In this document: piece after piece, positions 53,461 through 64,000 of the stretch
Position numbering within the stretch: position 1 is the stretch's first letter
Layout: each line of letters begins with the position of its first letter
DNA from: Viola odorata
Lineage: Eukaryota; Streptophyta; Magnoliopsida; Malpighiales; Violaceae
Reading direction: 5' to 3'
Assembly: GCA_963691705.1 (NCBI GenBank)
Contig: OY829541.1
Location: 57,087,931 to 57,151,930, forward strand
Length of the DNA: 64,000 bases
Position numbers and translations under genes: made by a program
Notes under the pieces: generated by a model
Seen by the model: the letters and a program-made list of their open reading frames with translations, nothing else
Databases searched by the model: none
Told to the model about the DNA's origin: nothing

Positions 53461-54399
53461 CACCTCGCAAGCAGCGGAGGTCGTCAAGGTGTCTTCGGCC
53501 ATTCCTTCCAAAACTGATGAGGTTTCAATGGCGGTGGACCCACCCTTGCCGCCTGGTGGCCCTGATTCTCCGATCTCTTCCTGTATTCCGGATGTGACCG
53601 TACCAGTTTTGAACCCTATTGTTCCTCCTGACTCTTTCCCGAGGAAGCCTCAGCCCTTATTCCTTTCTTCAATTTCGGGCATTGGTAATTGCGCTAAAAA
53701 TTGTTCTCCTCCTTATATCGCCAATCTTTCCCCTCAAGGTCCTCAAGGAAATGTCGCATACCAGCTGGATCTGTCATCCTTTGGGACTACTGGGCTTCGC
53801 GCTTTAGTGATATCGGATCCGCTATCGCGAGATGAGCCAGTAGGCTCTATAGTGGGTCAAATGTTCAGCTCTTTGAAGGATAAGGAAGAGTTCCTGCGAC
53901 ATCCCCCTGAGGTTCAGCATTCACGCCTCCTGAACGACATGTTGGCCAGCTTCCGGGAGCTGCACTATTTTCTCGAGGATCAGCGCGACAAGGTTCGGCG
54001 TTCTCCCGATTCGAGGGAACAACTAGATGCTGCTTTGGCGAAGGTAACAGAGCTGTCCAAGCTTCAAGATCGAACCCGGGCAGAGCTGAACGAGTGCTCG
54101 CGCGAGAAAAATCAAAAGGGAAGGCTAAAGTAGAATTGCTGGAGGCGAAATTGGTGGCGGCTGACAAGAGAAACTCTTTCCTTCGCGAAGAGATATCATC
54201 CCGTGACGCGGATCTGGCCAAAGTACCTTCAAAGATAGCCTGGTGGAAAAACAAGACCATGGAGGTCTGTATCACCGGATTTACGGATCTCTTCCGTCAG
54301 GGGATTGCTGATTCAGCTAAACTGGTAGATTACGCCTCCAAAAAGTTAAAGGACTTAGGCGAAGGCGAGGGAGACTTTCTTTCTTTCGGGGAGGAATAA
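53461..54399 (+). pseudogene. antisense gene 3 of element A, part 4 (C-terminal region)
   Basis: Encodes the conserved PDSPISSCIPDV segment, the helical block YQLDLSSFGTTGLRALV and the coiled coil, aligning with 40960-41849 in B. A frameshift near 54095-54115 (the open frame ends at ...KNQKGRLK) separates it from the last ~100 codons (REKSKGKAKVELLEAKL...), which end at 54399. Only one copy of the 18-residue coiled-coil unit is present, against two in B. Confidence 0.75.
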
Positions 54400-55033
54400 G
54401 GAAGTGGCCGCTGCGATATCCGTGCTGGGCCATGATTAATCAAGGCTGACCCTTCGAAGGGTTTTCCTTTTTATTTGCTTTCTTTGTCTTGTAATAACGC
54501 CTTATCGCGCAACGATATCTGTATTTCATTCTTAGATAATAACTGACCCTTGTTTCATTTTCCCGCGTTATCTCCATTATTGCCATATCACTTTTGTTTT
54601 ATTCCAGAAAATCTTTTCTACTTTTCGGAGCATTTAATGTTCACGATCCTCTCATTCATGCGCGAGAAAAATTCGTGGCGATTCAGGCACACGTGTCCGT
54701 TCTTTAGGACACCTAGGGCTAGCGTGCTTCAGAATTTTAACAAAATCGAAGCGTTGTTGCGCTTCTCTAGAATTGTACTCATTGCTTGAGTCCTTTCTCT
54801 GTGATGCTCTCACACAACGACTGCAGCGTCCGTCGTTTCCTTTGACCACTAGGGTTATAAAACCAAATACTTATTTCTTTTCTTATTTTTACCATCTTGC
54901 TTTCTTTATACTCTCTCTAGCCGTCTTGTTTTCCTTCCTCCATTCAAGGCTCTCGAAGTGCTCTTTTCCAAAAGGTATCTCCTTTTTTCTCCCCTCGTCT
55001 TCTTCGTCTTTACTTTTTTATTTATTTTCTGCC
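54400..55033 (+). other. spacer and promoter region between antisense genes 3 and 4 (element A)
   Basis: Holds a likely poly(A) region (TTGTAATAACGCC near 54491) and, near 54851, the TATA-like AGGGTTATAAAACC about 178 bp before the gene 4 ATG. No other gene is seen. Confidence 0.45.
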
Positions 55034-57381
55034 ATGGCCAAGACTCGCCGCCCTGAGTCGAAGTCCGTCGATGAGAAAAGGATAGATATTACGGTTAGTA
55101 GTATCACCTCTGAAATTTTTCTCAATGAGCACTTAGCCGCTCATATTGCGATTATTCCTGATGGTTATGAGGCCACTGTTGCCCCTGAATCGTTACGCTT
55201 GAACAACGTTTTGACGGGCAAACGTAGGGTTCTATATGCACAAATGTTCCGTTATGGTTTCCGGCTTCCCATCGATCCTTTCATAAAACAATTGCTTGTC
55301 GCCTGTGTTTATATCCCGTCCAATTATCCCCAAATGCCTATTGCTGCGTTTGTGCCTTTCTGAAGCTTTGTAAATATAAGGGGATTGCTTCCCCTTCTCT
55401 TTTGTTGCTTAAATCGGTTTTTAAGCTAATGAAGTGTTGGGGTGTGATAACAATATCGCCCCGTTATGATGATGACTCACTCAAGTCTTTTACTTGGAAA
55501 CTCCTTCACATTGAGTCTTCTGTTGATGCCTGGAAAAAGGAGTTCTTTGTGATAAATCTTCTTGAAGCTCCTGGTCCCTGGTGGCGGTCTGGGTTTAACC
55601 AAGACGTCAAAGATAAGGTCTGGGGCCGGCCGGAAAACCTTCCTCAGCGGGAACAAGGCTGGCTAGACAAATTGCTTCAACTGGAAATCCGCGTTTACAT
55701 CTGTTATGTGGCAAGCGGGGCTGATATCAAGGACTGCGTTAGACGTGAGTGCCGTGTCGCTCCTTTCCTTATTACCGCTGATACTAATGCTAACATTATT
55801 TTGTGGCCATGCAGCGACGGATCCCGATTACAAGCCTGAAAGTGTTAGGAGACGTCTGAAAAGAGCCCAGGAGAGAGAAGAAAAAGAGAAGGCAGCCTCC
55901 ACGGGTGTTACTGATAACCCTACTGTGCTGCCTACTGCTTTCGTGATCCTTGCTCAAGTATCCTCTTCCTCGGCTGGCGAGGGAAATACCGACATTCCTT
56001 CAGGTATCCTCATCGTGACCGTCGCTGCCCCTCCTGCCCAGTCGTCTTCTTCTAAAGTTCCTAAGGCCCTCGCCAAAGGAAAAAAGAAGAAAAGAACAAG
56101 AAGTGTTACCGCTCTTACTCCTTCTCCGGACGTGGCAGGTTCTTCGGAAGCACCTCCTCTTAATACTGCTGTCGTGAGTGTGTTTTTTGGTTGCGATATG
56201 CTGTGTATTGACGTTTGTTGCCATTCCCTTTGTTTCTCTTATCTGTGCTTTGTACTGAGTTCTTTGCAGGATACTGTTACCGTTTCTACTTCCGCATCTC
56301 CCGTAGGCGATATGGACATGGGTTATGTGCTGGGTGGTTCCAGGAAGAGATCTTGGTCGGAGGGCGAGGGTGGAAGCTTATCTTCTACTATTGCTGCCAC
56401 AAAAGTCAAGCCTGATAGGGCCTTTGTTTCTATGGATGCACCTCAGAATAACCCGTCTGAATTTCAAGTTAATATGGGTACGGCGGAGTCTTTCGGGGCT
56501 TCGCCCAATTCTTTCAAGAGGGTTTGCAGGACTTTTCGGGCTATCATCCTCACGGTTCCCACCTCGTCCAAGGGGGCCCTTCTACACAGGTTCATCCTCT
56601 TGTTCCCTTGGCGTTTGTCCCTTCAAGCGTTCCTTTGTCGCAGCGTTCCGGCGAAGGGGGCACCGCCTTCAATTTTACCGCAGATCTAAGCCCGATGGGT
56701 GAGTCCAGCACTGTGACTCACCAGGTTGGCTTGTATGATCTTTGCAATACAGGTTTAGCGGCTCTTGGGGGTGATGGCTCGGACGAGGTTTCCGCTCTAT
56801 TAGCTGCTCAGATATTATCTTCCGCTGCTGAACGGGAAGCTTTCCTCTCCAAGGTTGATGACGACAAGGCGAATTCGATGCGCTCTAGCCTCTTCGCCAA
56901 TTTTGTGAAGTTCCATTACTGGACCGAGCACGCGCAGCGTCAGGCTGTCTCTCTTACCGCCTCTTTGTCTGAACTTTCATGAGAGCGAAATGAAAAGGAG
57001 AAGTTGCTGGAGGAACGCACACAGCTACTGCTAACCCAGTAAGAGCTAAAAGGGCAAACGGCCACCATTGATGCTGCCTTAACAGCGGAAAGAGCCAAGA
57101 ATGTTGTCCTAGAGGAAGAGAGGTCATCTTTAACAAGGGAGAGAGCTGCCCTGGAGGAAAGGAAGAATGCTCTGGAAGAGGAGTCGGCCGATAAATGTCT
57201 GTGGTACATTGAGCGGACTGCCACTATTTTGGTTGATTGCTTCGAGGAAGTCCATGGAATGACCGCGTATAAGGGTGAGGAGGTCATGAGGGATTTCAAA
57301 CTGAAGTCCGCCGACCTCAATGAAGCGGCTTATCGCCAAGCCAAGACAGAGGGCTGGAAACGGAGGAACCCCGAGGGCTGA
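55034..57381 (+). pseudogene. antisense gene 4 of element A, decayed
   Basis: Homologue of 42453-44734. Exons are about 55034-55744, 55815-56173 and 56270-57381, with introns at the same places as in B. The first exon has VLYAQMFRYGFRLPIDPF, a frameshift near 55310 and then GVITISPRYDD. Exon 3 encodes VGDMDMGYV directly at the splice, where B has a TAG. A frameshift near 56515 and stops near 56980 and 57040 break the C-terminal coiled coil (ERAALEERKNALEEESADK). Not functional. Confidence 0.75.
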
Positions 57382-57949
57382 TGTATCATAAAGCCTTGCC
57401 GCCTCTTCCATACTTATTGGGAATTAACAGGCTTTTTTTTTGTTTTTCGCCTCTGTTGCGTTATTGTTTTGGCCTTGGGACTTGTGACCTTTTGAAGGCA
57501 TTTTTATATGTTCAAACAGTTTATAATCTTATCACTATCTTTCCTTTAGCTTTCACTTTCAAACGCCGTTATCGTCCTGATAACATAATGGGTTTACTTT
57601 CTCGAGCAGACTCGTAGCGTTTCAGCAACAGATATCGCTGAGGTCAGTATCGAGTTAGCTTTCCCGGTGAGCCTCATAGTATCGCCGCTTGTGCAATCGT
57701 CAATCTTTTCGCTGTTCGAAAAGTATTCTGCACATTCTCAATTGTAAACCATTAATAGCATAACGGGTTACAAGAGATAGTAATTACCCGTAGGAGCCTT
57801 TACGCTGCCGTCATAGGGCGTTAGTATGGAAGCCGCGTGAATCGCTTTTTTCGTCAACTCTACTTCACTAGGGATTACGCATCTAGTTACTAGCTGGAAT
57901 TTCACGATTCTTGGCGTTTCCATCTTTCCACGATCGGCCTGGAAAGTGC
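57382..57949. other. spacer of element A, no gene recognised
   Basis: Non-coding stretch between antisense gene 4 and the repeat array. There is no clear counterpart of the 77-bp minisatellite of element B. Confidence 0.4.
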
Positions 57950-58395
57950 CTCATCTTAGTGAGTCGTCGGATCGGGACAGGTCGTCACAAAGATAGGACT
58001 TTTCACTTTCAGGCGTTGTCCTCGCGTTTAGAATCATGCCCTCACTTGATGGACCGACTACACTAGTCTAGTCACTAAGATAGGACTTTTTGTTTCTAGA
58101 ACGGAGTTACTATTTCCTTGGGGTGTGTCTTGTCTTGATGAGCCGTCTCCACGAGAACGGTCAGTACAAGAAAAGGACTTTTCACTCCCAAGGATTCCGG
58201 GTTGTGCCCTCACTTAGTGAGCCATCTGATCAGGACCGGCATTCACAAGGATAGGACTTTTCACTCCCCGGGGGCGCTAGGGATCTTTCAACCCCAACGC
58301 TAGTTCAAGGCATGCTGGGTTGTGCCTTCACTTAGTGAGCCATATGATCAGGACCGGCATTCACAAGGATAGGACTTTTCACTCCCAGGATCCCC
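57950..58395 (+). repeat. degenerate tandem array of element A, about 5 units of ~85 bp
   Basis: Units contain TCACTTAGTGAGCC and CACAAGGATAGGACTTTTCACTCC, related to the array at 45668-46155 in B. Both lie just past the end of gag-pol. Confidence 0.7.
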
Positions 58396-59770
58396 CATTT
58401 TTTATCTGCACAAAAGCAACCACAAACACCCAAGAAAGCTCTCTCACCGAGCGTTAGCTAAGGTTAGGGTTGGCATTAGTCAAAGGTGCAGATAAATCAA
58501 GGTCTAGGATAATATAATTTCAAACGAGCAATATTCCAAGAGTTAGATAAGGGAGTACCATCGAGTGTCTCCAGATGATAGGCTCATTTTTCCGATAACT
58601 CGGGTAACGCGATATGGCTCATCCCAGTTTGGACTGAGCTTCCCCACACGTTGACCAGCCGCTCGCTTGTCTCTAAGCACTAGATCGCCTGTCTTTAGCA
58701 ACGGTTCTTTGACGCGCCTGTTATGATAGCGGGTCATCTTTCATTTGTAGTGTTGCATTTTCATGAGGGTTTCTGCTCGGACCTCCGGTAACGCGTCAAG
58801 GTTAGCTCGTAACCTTTCCTCATTCATCTCCTCCCGGAAGTGAGCCACTCGCAGGCTCATGGTACCGATTTCTACCGGCGTAACAACCTCGGTTCCAAAG
58901 GCCAATATGAAAGGTGTTTCCCCAGTACTGGTTCTAATGGTCATGCGGTACGCCCACATCACGTATGGCAGCTCGTCAGCCCATTTCTTTTTAGACCCCT
59001 CCATATTTCCTTGGGGTGTGTCTTGTCTTAATGAGCCGTCTCCACGAGAACGGTCAATACAAGAAAAGGACTTTTCACTCCCAAGGATTCCGGGTTGTGC
59101 CCTCACTTAGTGAGCCATCTGATCAAGACCGGCATTCACAAGGATAAGACTTTTCACTCCCAGGATCCCCCATTTTTTATCTGCACAAAAGCAACCACAA
59201 ACACCTAAGAAAGCTCTCTCACCGAGCGTTAGCTAAGGTTAGGGTTGGCATTAGTCAAAGGTGCAGATAAATCAAGGTCTAGGATAATATAATTTGAAAC
59301 GAGCAATATTCCAAGAGTTAGATAAGGGAGTACCATCGAGTGTCTCCAGATGATAGGCTCCTTTTCCGATAACTCGGGTAACGCGATATGGCCCATCCCA
59401 GTTTGGACTGAGCTTCCCCACACGTTGACCAGCCGCTCGCTTGTCTCTAAGCACCAGATCACCTGTCTTTAGCAACTGTTCTTTGATGCGCCTGTTATGA
59501 TAACGGGTCATCTTTCGTTTGTAGTGTTGCATTTTCAGGAGGGTTTCTACTCGGACCTCCGGTAACGCGTCAAGGTTAGCTCGTAACCTTTCCTCATTCA
59601 TCTCCTCCCGAAAGTGAGCCACTCGCAGGCTCATGGTACCGATTTCTACCGGCGTAACAACCTCGGTTCTGAAGGCCAATGCGAAAGGTGTTTCCCCAGT
59701 ACTGGTTCTAACGGTCATGCGGTACGCCCACATCACGTATGGCAGCTCGTCAGCCCATTTCTTTTTAGAC
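58111..59770 (-). repeat. tandem segmental duplication of the spacer and integrase tail in element A
   Basis: 58112-59004 and 59005-about 59770 repeat the same order: ATTTCCTTGGGGTGTGTC, repeat units, CAGGATCCCCCATTTTTT, then the integrase C-terminus. Copy 1 has about 120 bp more of repeat units. The break at 59004/59005 joins integrase codons to repeat DNA over a 2-3-bp microhomology (TAT). Copies look about 95% alike. Confidence 0.8.
58503..59003 (-). pseudogene. duplicated integrase C-terminal fragment (element A)
   Basis: Encodes KKWADELPYVMWAYRMTIR, TGETPFILAFGTEVVTP and the chromatin-side tail (KTGDLVLRDKRAAGQRVGK), nearly the same as the functional-position copy at 59272-59770. It has a frameshift or stop near 58740 and near the end. 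It is a by-product of the tandem duplication. Confidence 0.75.
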
Positions 59771-62700
59771 CCCTCCAGGTTTTTCTTAATGCCGCTGAGG
59801 ATGCTCCGATTTGTCACTTCTGCCTGTCCATTGGTTTGGGGGTGAGCCACGGAAGAGAATCGTTGCTCTATCCCGAATTCCGAGCATTAGTCTTTGAAGA
59901 ATTGGCTGGTGAACTGTGTCCCGTTATCGCTGATTAGGATACGGGGTACGCCAAACCTCATGATAACTTGGTGTTTGAAGAAACGCCAAGTTTTTTCCGT
60001 CGTGATGTTGGCGACCGCTTCAGCGTCCGCCCACTTCATAAAGTAGTCCACTGCCACTATTATAAATTTTAGTTAGGACCTTGCCTTTTGAAACGGGCCC
60101 AGGATATCGATCCCCCATTTAGCAAAAGGACAAGGAGCATTGATCTCAGATATTTCAGTGGCGGGACGTCGAGGAATTTTAGAGAACTCCTGACATTTTG
60201 GGCAAGTTTGCACATAGTTGTGACAATCTCTCCGGATTGTGGGCCAATAGAATCCAGATCTGAAGACTTGTGCAGCCAAGGTGCCGCCCGATACGTGCAT
60301 ACCGCATATCCCTTCATGAATTTCGCGCAAGGTGTGAAGACCCTCTTGCTCCGTTATACATTTGGCCGCTGGGTGCGAAAAGCATCTTCGAACCAGGTCC
60401 CCGTCATAATACGTGCAGCGAGCGGCCTGTCTCAGCACTCTTTTCTTTTCAGCGATATTCTCAGGCAGTTCTTCGTGTTTTAAGTATTTGATTATGGGGA
60501 CTCGCTAGTCGTTCTCGAGTTCTTCCACACACAGAGACGCTTGCTCTTCCATGAAGGAGGGTACAGGTAATTCTCGATAATACACGCCTTTAGGTATGGA
60601 TGCTTCCGGGTTTGCAGCCAGCTTGGCAAGATTGTCAGCTTCGGTGTTGTCCTCTCGGGGAATGTGCTCAAAACTGACTTACATGCCTTCTTTCTTTATT
60701 TCCAATAGCTCCCGCATCACTTTGGCGAGATACTGGACCATGATGGGCTCCCGAGCTTGAGAGCGCCCCAAGACCTGGTCGATTACTAGTTTGGAGTCAC
60801 CACAAATTTTTAGACACAGGTCTCCTGTTCTTCCGGTATCGTGCCTACCTTTGGAAGAAAGGCTTCTCCCTATCCGGAGTCCGGCTAGTAACGCCTCATA
60901 TTCTGCCGTATTATTGGATAATGGCTGCAGGATTCGGATAGCGTATTGTATTCGCATATCGTGCGGCCCGTTTATAAAGATTCCTGCTCCAGCCAATTCT
61001 TGATTTTTATCCCCATCTACATGAATGATCCAGAGGTCCGTATAAGTTTCCAAAAATGGGAGATCCAAATCACCCCATTCCTCTTCGGGTACGTCTATTA
61101 ACGGATCTTCTGTAAAGGTGCATTCCGCTATAAAATCTGCTAAGATTTGAGCCTTCACATATGGCCGAGACTGATACCTCAGCCCGTATTGCTCGAGTTC
61201 GAGAGCCCAAATTAGCATTCTTCCCGAGGATTCAGGCTTTTGAAATATCCTCTTTAGAGGTTGGTTTGTAAGCACGATAACGGGGTAGGACTGGAAGTAT
61301 CGGCCCATTTTTCGAGTGGCTTGTATCAGTGCGAACGCTATTTTCTCAATTCGGGCGTATCGCAACTCCGCATCTTTCAGAACGTGACTTACAAAATATA
61401 CGGGGCGGTGCGCGTGGCTATCGTCGTGAACGAGGACGGCACTAACCACTTCGTTGGCAGCGCCGAGGTATAAATATAAAGTGTCACCCAGCTCCGGCCT
61501 TGTCAGCAGTAGGTCGGACGATAGGTAGTCTTTTAGGTTGACGAATGCCTCCTCACATTCTGAGGTCCATCCGAACGGTGCTTTCTTGCGTATGACTTTG
61601 AAGAAAGGGAGGCATTTTTCGCCCTGTTTGGAAATAAATCGCCCTAAAGCGATAACGCGCCCCGTCAGCCTTTGTACCTCCTTAACGGTTCTTGGAGATA
61701 TCATGTCTTGTATGGCTTTAATCTTTGAGGGATTAGGCTGGATTCCTTTTCGGCTGACTATGTAGCCCAGGAACTTTCCCGTCTGAAACGCGAACATGCA
61801 TTTTTTAGGGTTCAGTTTCATGCGATGCCTTTTCATTACATCAAAAACTTCCTTTAGATCCCGCAGGTGATTTTGAAAGTTCGTGCTTTTTACCAATATA
61901 TTGTCAACGTATGCTTCCACATTCCTTCCTATCTATTCTTCGAATATTATGTTTGCCATACGTTGGAATGTCGCCCCTGCGTTCTTCAGCCCAAACGGCA
62001 TGGCCGTGTAACAGTAGGTGGCTTTAGGAGTGATGAAGGCAGTTTTTTCTTCATCTTCCACAGCCATGGGAATTTGGTGATATCCGGAGTTGGCGTCAAG
62101 TGAACTCAAATATGCGTACCCCGCAGTCTGATCAACTAATTGGTCAATTAGAGGAAGCGGGTAGCAATCCTTAGGGCAAGCATCGTTCAGATTAGTAAAG
62201 TCAATACACATGTGCCAATCTCCGTTGGGCTTAGGAACGAGAACTGGGTTGGCTAACCAGGTAGGATATTGAACTTCGCGGATGAACCCCGCCTCAAGGA
62301 GCTTCGTGATTTCTTTATTGACGGCTAAAACTTTTTCCGTAGAAAATGCGCGTCGCTTTTGCTGGACCGGTTTGACGCTAGGGTCAACATTGAGCCGGTG
62401 TTCTGCTATTTCGCGCGATATACCTGGCATGTCTGCGGGTTTCCATGCAAATTCTCCTCGACACTTGTTCAATAACCAGGCCAATTGAAGGTTTTCCTCT
62501 GAACTGAGCCTTTCGCTGACTAGAAAGTCTGCTTCTTCTATGCCGATTACTAGTACGGGCACCATTTTGTCAAGAGGTTGAGCGCGCTTCTCATCACCTT
62601 GTTCGTATGGGTCCGCCGTTATACATATATACCTATCGCAACTCTTTTGAGTCATGAGCAGGTAACATTCGGCTGCCAATTTTTGATTGCCCTTTATCGC

Positions 62701-64000
62701 TACCACTCCGTCCCAGGAGGGGTATTTCATCTTCAAATGCTTCTGAGATATTACCGCTCCAAAGCGGTTGAGAAAAGGTCATCCGAGTATGACATTGTAG
62801 GGCAAGTTTAAGTCCACGACAAAGAATAACAGATCCTCTGACCGCTTGGAGGTGTCTTCTCTGAAGTATACGGGCAGAGTAGTTATCCCTGTGACTGGGA
62901 TTGGGACCCCGTCCACCCCAATTATGGGTTTCTTGCAAGGTATTAATTCGTTGTCGAGCCGTTTCATGAGATTGTAGGCCTCCAACGAGAAGAGGTTCAC
63001 TGCACTTCCGTTATCTATGAGAGTTCTTCTGACTCCGTGACTGGCAATGATGGGCGTAACCACCAATGCATCATTATGCGGATAGACAACTCCTTTCTCG
63101 TCCTCTTCGGAGAAGGCTAACACCATGCGATCTAGGACGCTTATCGTATCACCTTTCTTTGTCGCGCCATCTCGCTTGCGTTTTTCTCCTAAAGCCGTTG
63201 TCGGTGGTTCTGGTTCATCCATGTAAGGAGTCCCTCCCGCTATGATGTTAATCATAGGGAAGCCCTCGTCATCTACCGCGAAAGTTTCCTCACCTCTTCC
63301 TCCGGGAGCATTATCCTTTTGTGGGACTCGAGGGGGTACTTGTCGGTCATCTGCGACCCTTTTCGTGGGATTATTTCTGGCGTCTTCTCTTACTTTGGTT
63401 GCGAATTCTCCCAAGTAACCCTCTTCCACCAAACGTTCTATTGTTGATTTTAAGTCCCTGCATACTTCTGTAGAATGCCCCCTGGCTTTGTGGAACTTAC
63501 AATAAGCATTTTCTCTTCTCCCTAGAAGCACTCCGAGCTTTACAGGCGCAGGGTAACGGATGGGAAGGTTTCACTGTTCCACTATCACTAAAATCTCTAC
63601 CCTTGGTAGATTAAGGGAAGGGAAATCAGGGTCGTATGCCCGACCTTTAGAAGAATCTCCTTGGCGCTGAGATGGGGAACTGTCAGGCTTTCCCTTTGAA
63701 GTGTTACCTTTCCACCCACTGGAGGTTTTGGGAATATGATCTTTCCGCCGAGCATACTCGTCGGTGAGGCGGTCATCAGGAATGGTATTTGTAGGAGCGT
63801 TTGGAAACAGAGGTGCCTCAGGCGGCATGCCATAGGTTCTATCTCTGTTTTCCTCTTCTTCCATTTTCTTGTAATTATGGGCTTTAAGTCTTAATGCGTC
63901 TAGAGTCGCTAGAGGGTCCACCATTAGTGCATCTCTTAATTTACTATAACAGCAGTTCCTCTTCAAGGCTTCTATAGCAAAATCAATGGTAACGCCCGGC
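59272..64000 (-). pseudogene. element A gag-pol, partial, multiple stops
   Basis: Reads from gag at the right edge (window-truncated) through VDNNGSA-type protease (IDNGSAVNLF, near 62990), RT, RNase H, second RNase H (LWIIHVDGDKNQELAGAG, near 61010) and integrase to a stop at 59272. All parts share one frame. It is broken at 63571, 62779, 61933, 60679, near 60508, 60073 and near 59888. The RT catalytic YVDD of B is YVDN here (near 61900), so the enzyme would be dead even without stops. Amino-acid similarity to B is high over the whole length. Confidence 0.85.

Larger units (their letters stand above)
21919..64000 (-). mobile_element. element A: old Tat-type Ty3/gypsy retrotransposon, split by three insertions, running off the right edge
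   Basis: The transcription strand is minus. From the left it has the 3' LTR (21919-22456), a four-gene antisense cassette (on +), a repeat-rich spacer (57382-58500), then gag-pol on minus from 59272 to beyond 64000. Removing the Athila-like element, element B and the hAT MITE restores the order seen in B. About 15 kb of own sequence is visible. Every sense and most antisense genes carry stops or frameshifts. The 5' LTR is outside the window. Confidence 0.85.

Overview
This window is plant nuclear DNA, almost certainly from a eudicot, though I cannot name the species. The evidence is one 12-exon ABCB-type transporter gene with GT-AG introns, AT-rich intergenic DNA with Stowaway, hAT and Helitron-type elements, and about 50 kb of LTR retrotransposons nested up to three deep. 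There are no rRNA or real tRNA genes, no CRISPR arrays and no prokaryotic features.

Layout. (1) 1-8.5 kb: one host gene on the minus strand, a full-size ABC transporter of the ABCB4/11/21 type (1290 aa from 12 exons). Two inverted copies of one 247-bp Stowaway-like MITE flank it, and a foldback MITE remnant lies upstream. (2) 8.5-14 kb: AT-rich DNA holding a non-autonomous hAT element (8-bp TSD ATTAATAC) and a 3.3-kb non-autonomous Helitron. (3) 14.06-21.9 kb: a decayed Ty1/copia element on the plus strand. Its gag is split by a TRIM, the TRIM is split by a 1.7-kb solo LTR, and a related gypsy LTR fragment replaces the middle of the copia element. (4) 21.9 kb to the right edge: 'element A', an old Ty3/gypsy element of the Tat type with gag-pol on the minus strand. 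It has been cut by an Athila-like element (26131-36894, TSD TAGAC), by a second Tat-type element 'B' (37107-52778, TSD GATAG) and by a hAT MITE (52905-53452, TSD GTCGCGAG). Element A runs off the right edge inside gag.

How the parts relate. Elements A and B share an unusual plan. Between the end of gag-pol and the 3' LTR each carries about 7-9 kb of four genes on the strand opposite to gag-pol. In order these are a ~127-aa helical protein, a ~140-aa proline-rich basic protein, and two ~700-aa paralogues, each with a plant-mobile/gypsy-type-transposon-like domain followed by a Pro/Ser-rich linker and a coiled coil. TATA-like boxes and introns lie at matching places in A and B. In B all four antisense genes can be read, while the sense gag-pol frame has six stops. 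In A both strands have decayed. This four-gene antisense cassette is the best candidate for an under-described system here.

Relative ages. The Athila-like LTRs differ at 6 of 1666 sites by hand count and the 1828-aa gag-pol is open, so this is the youngest insertion and may still be active. The B LTRs differ at 9 of 577 sites plus an 11-bp indel. Element A and the copia element are older.
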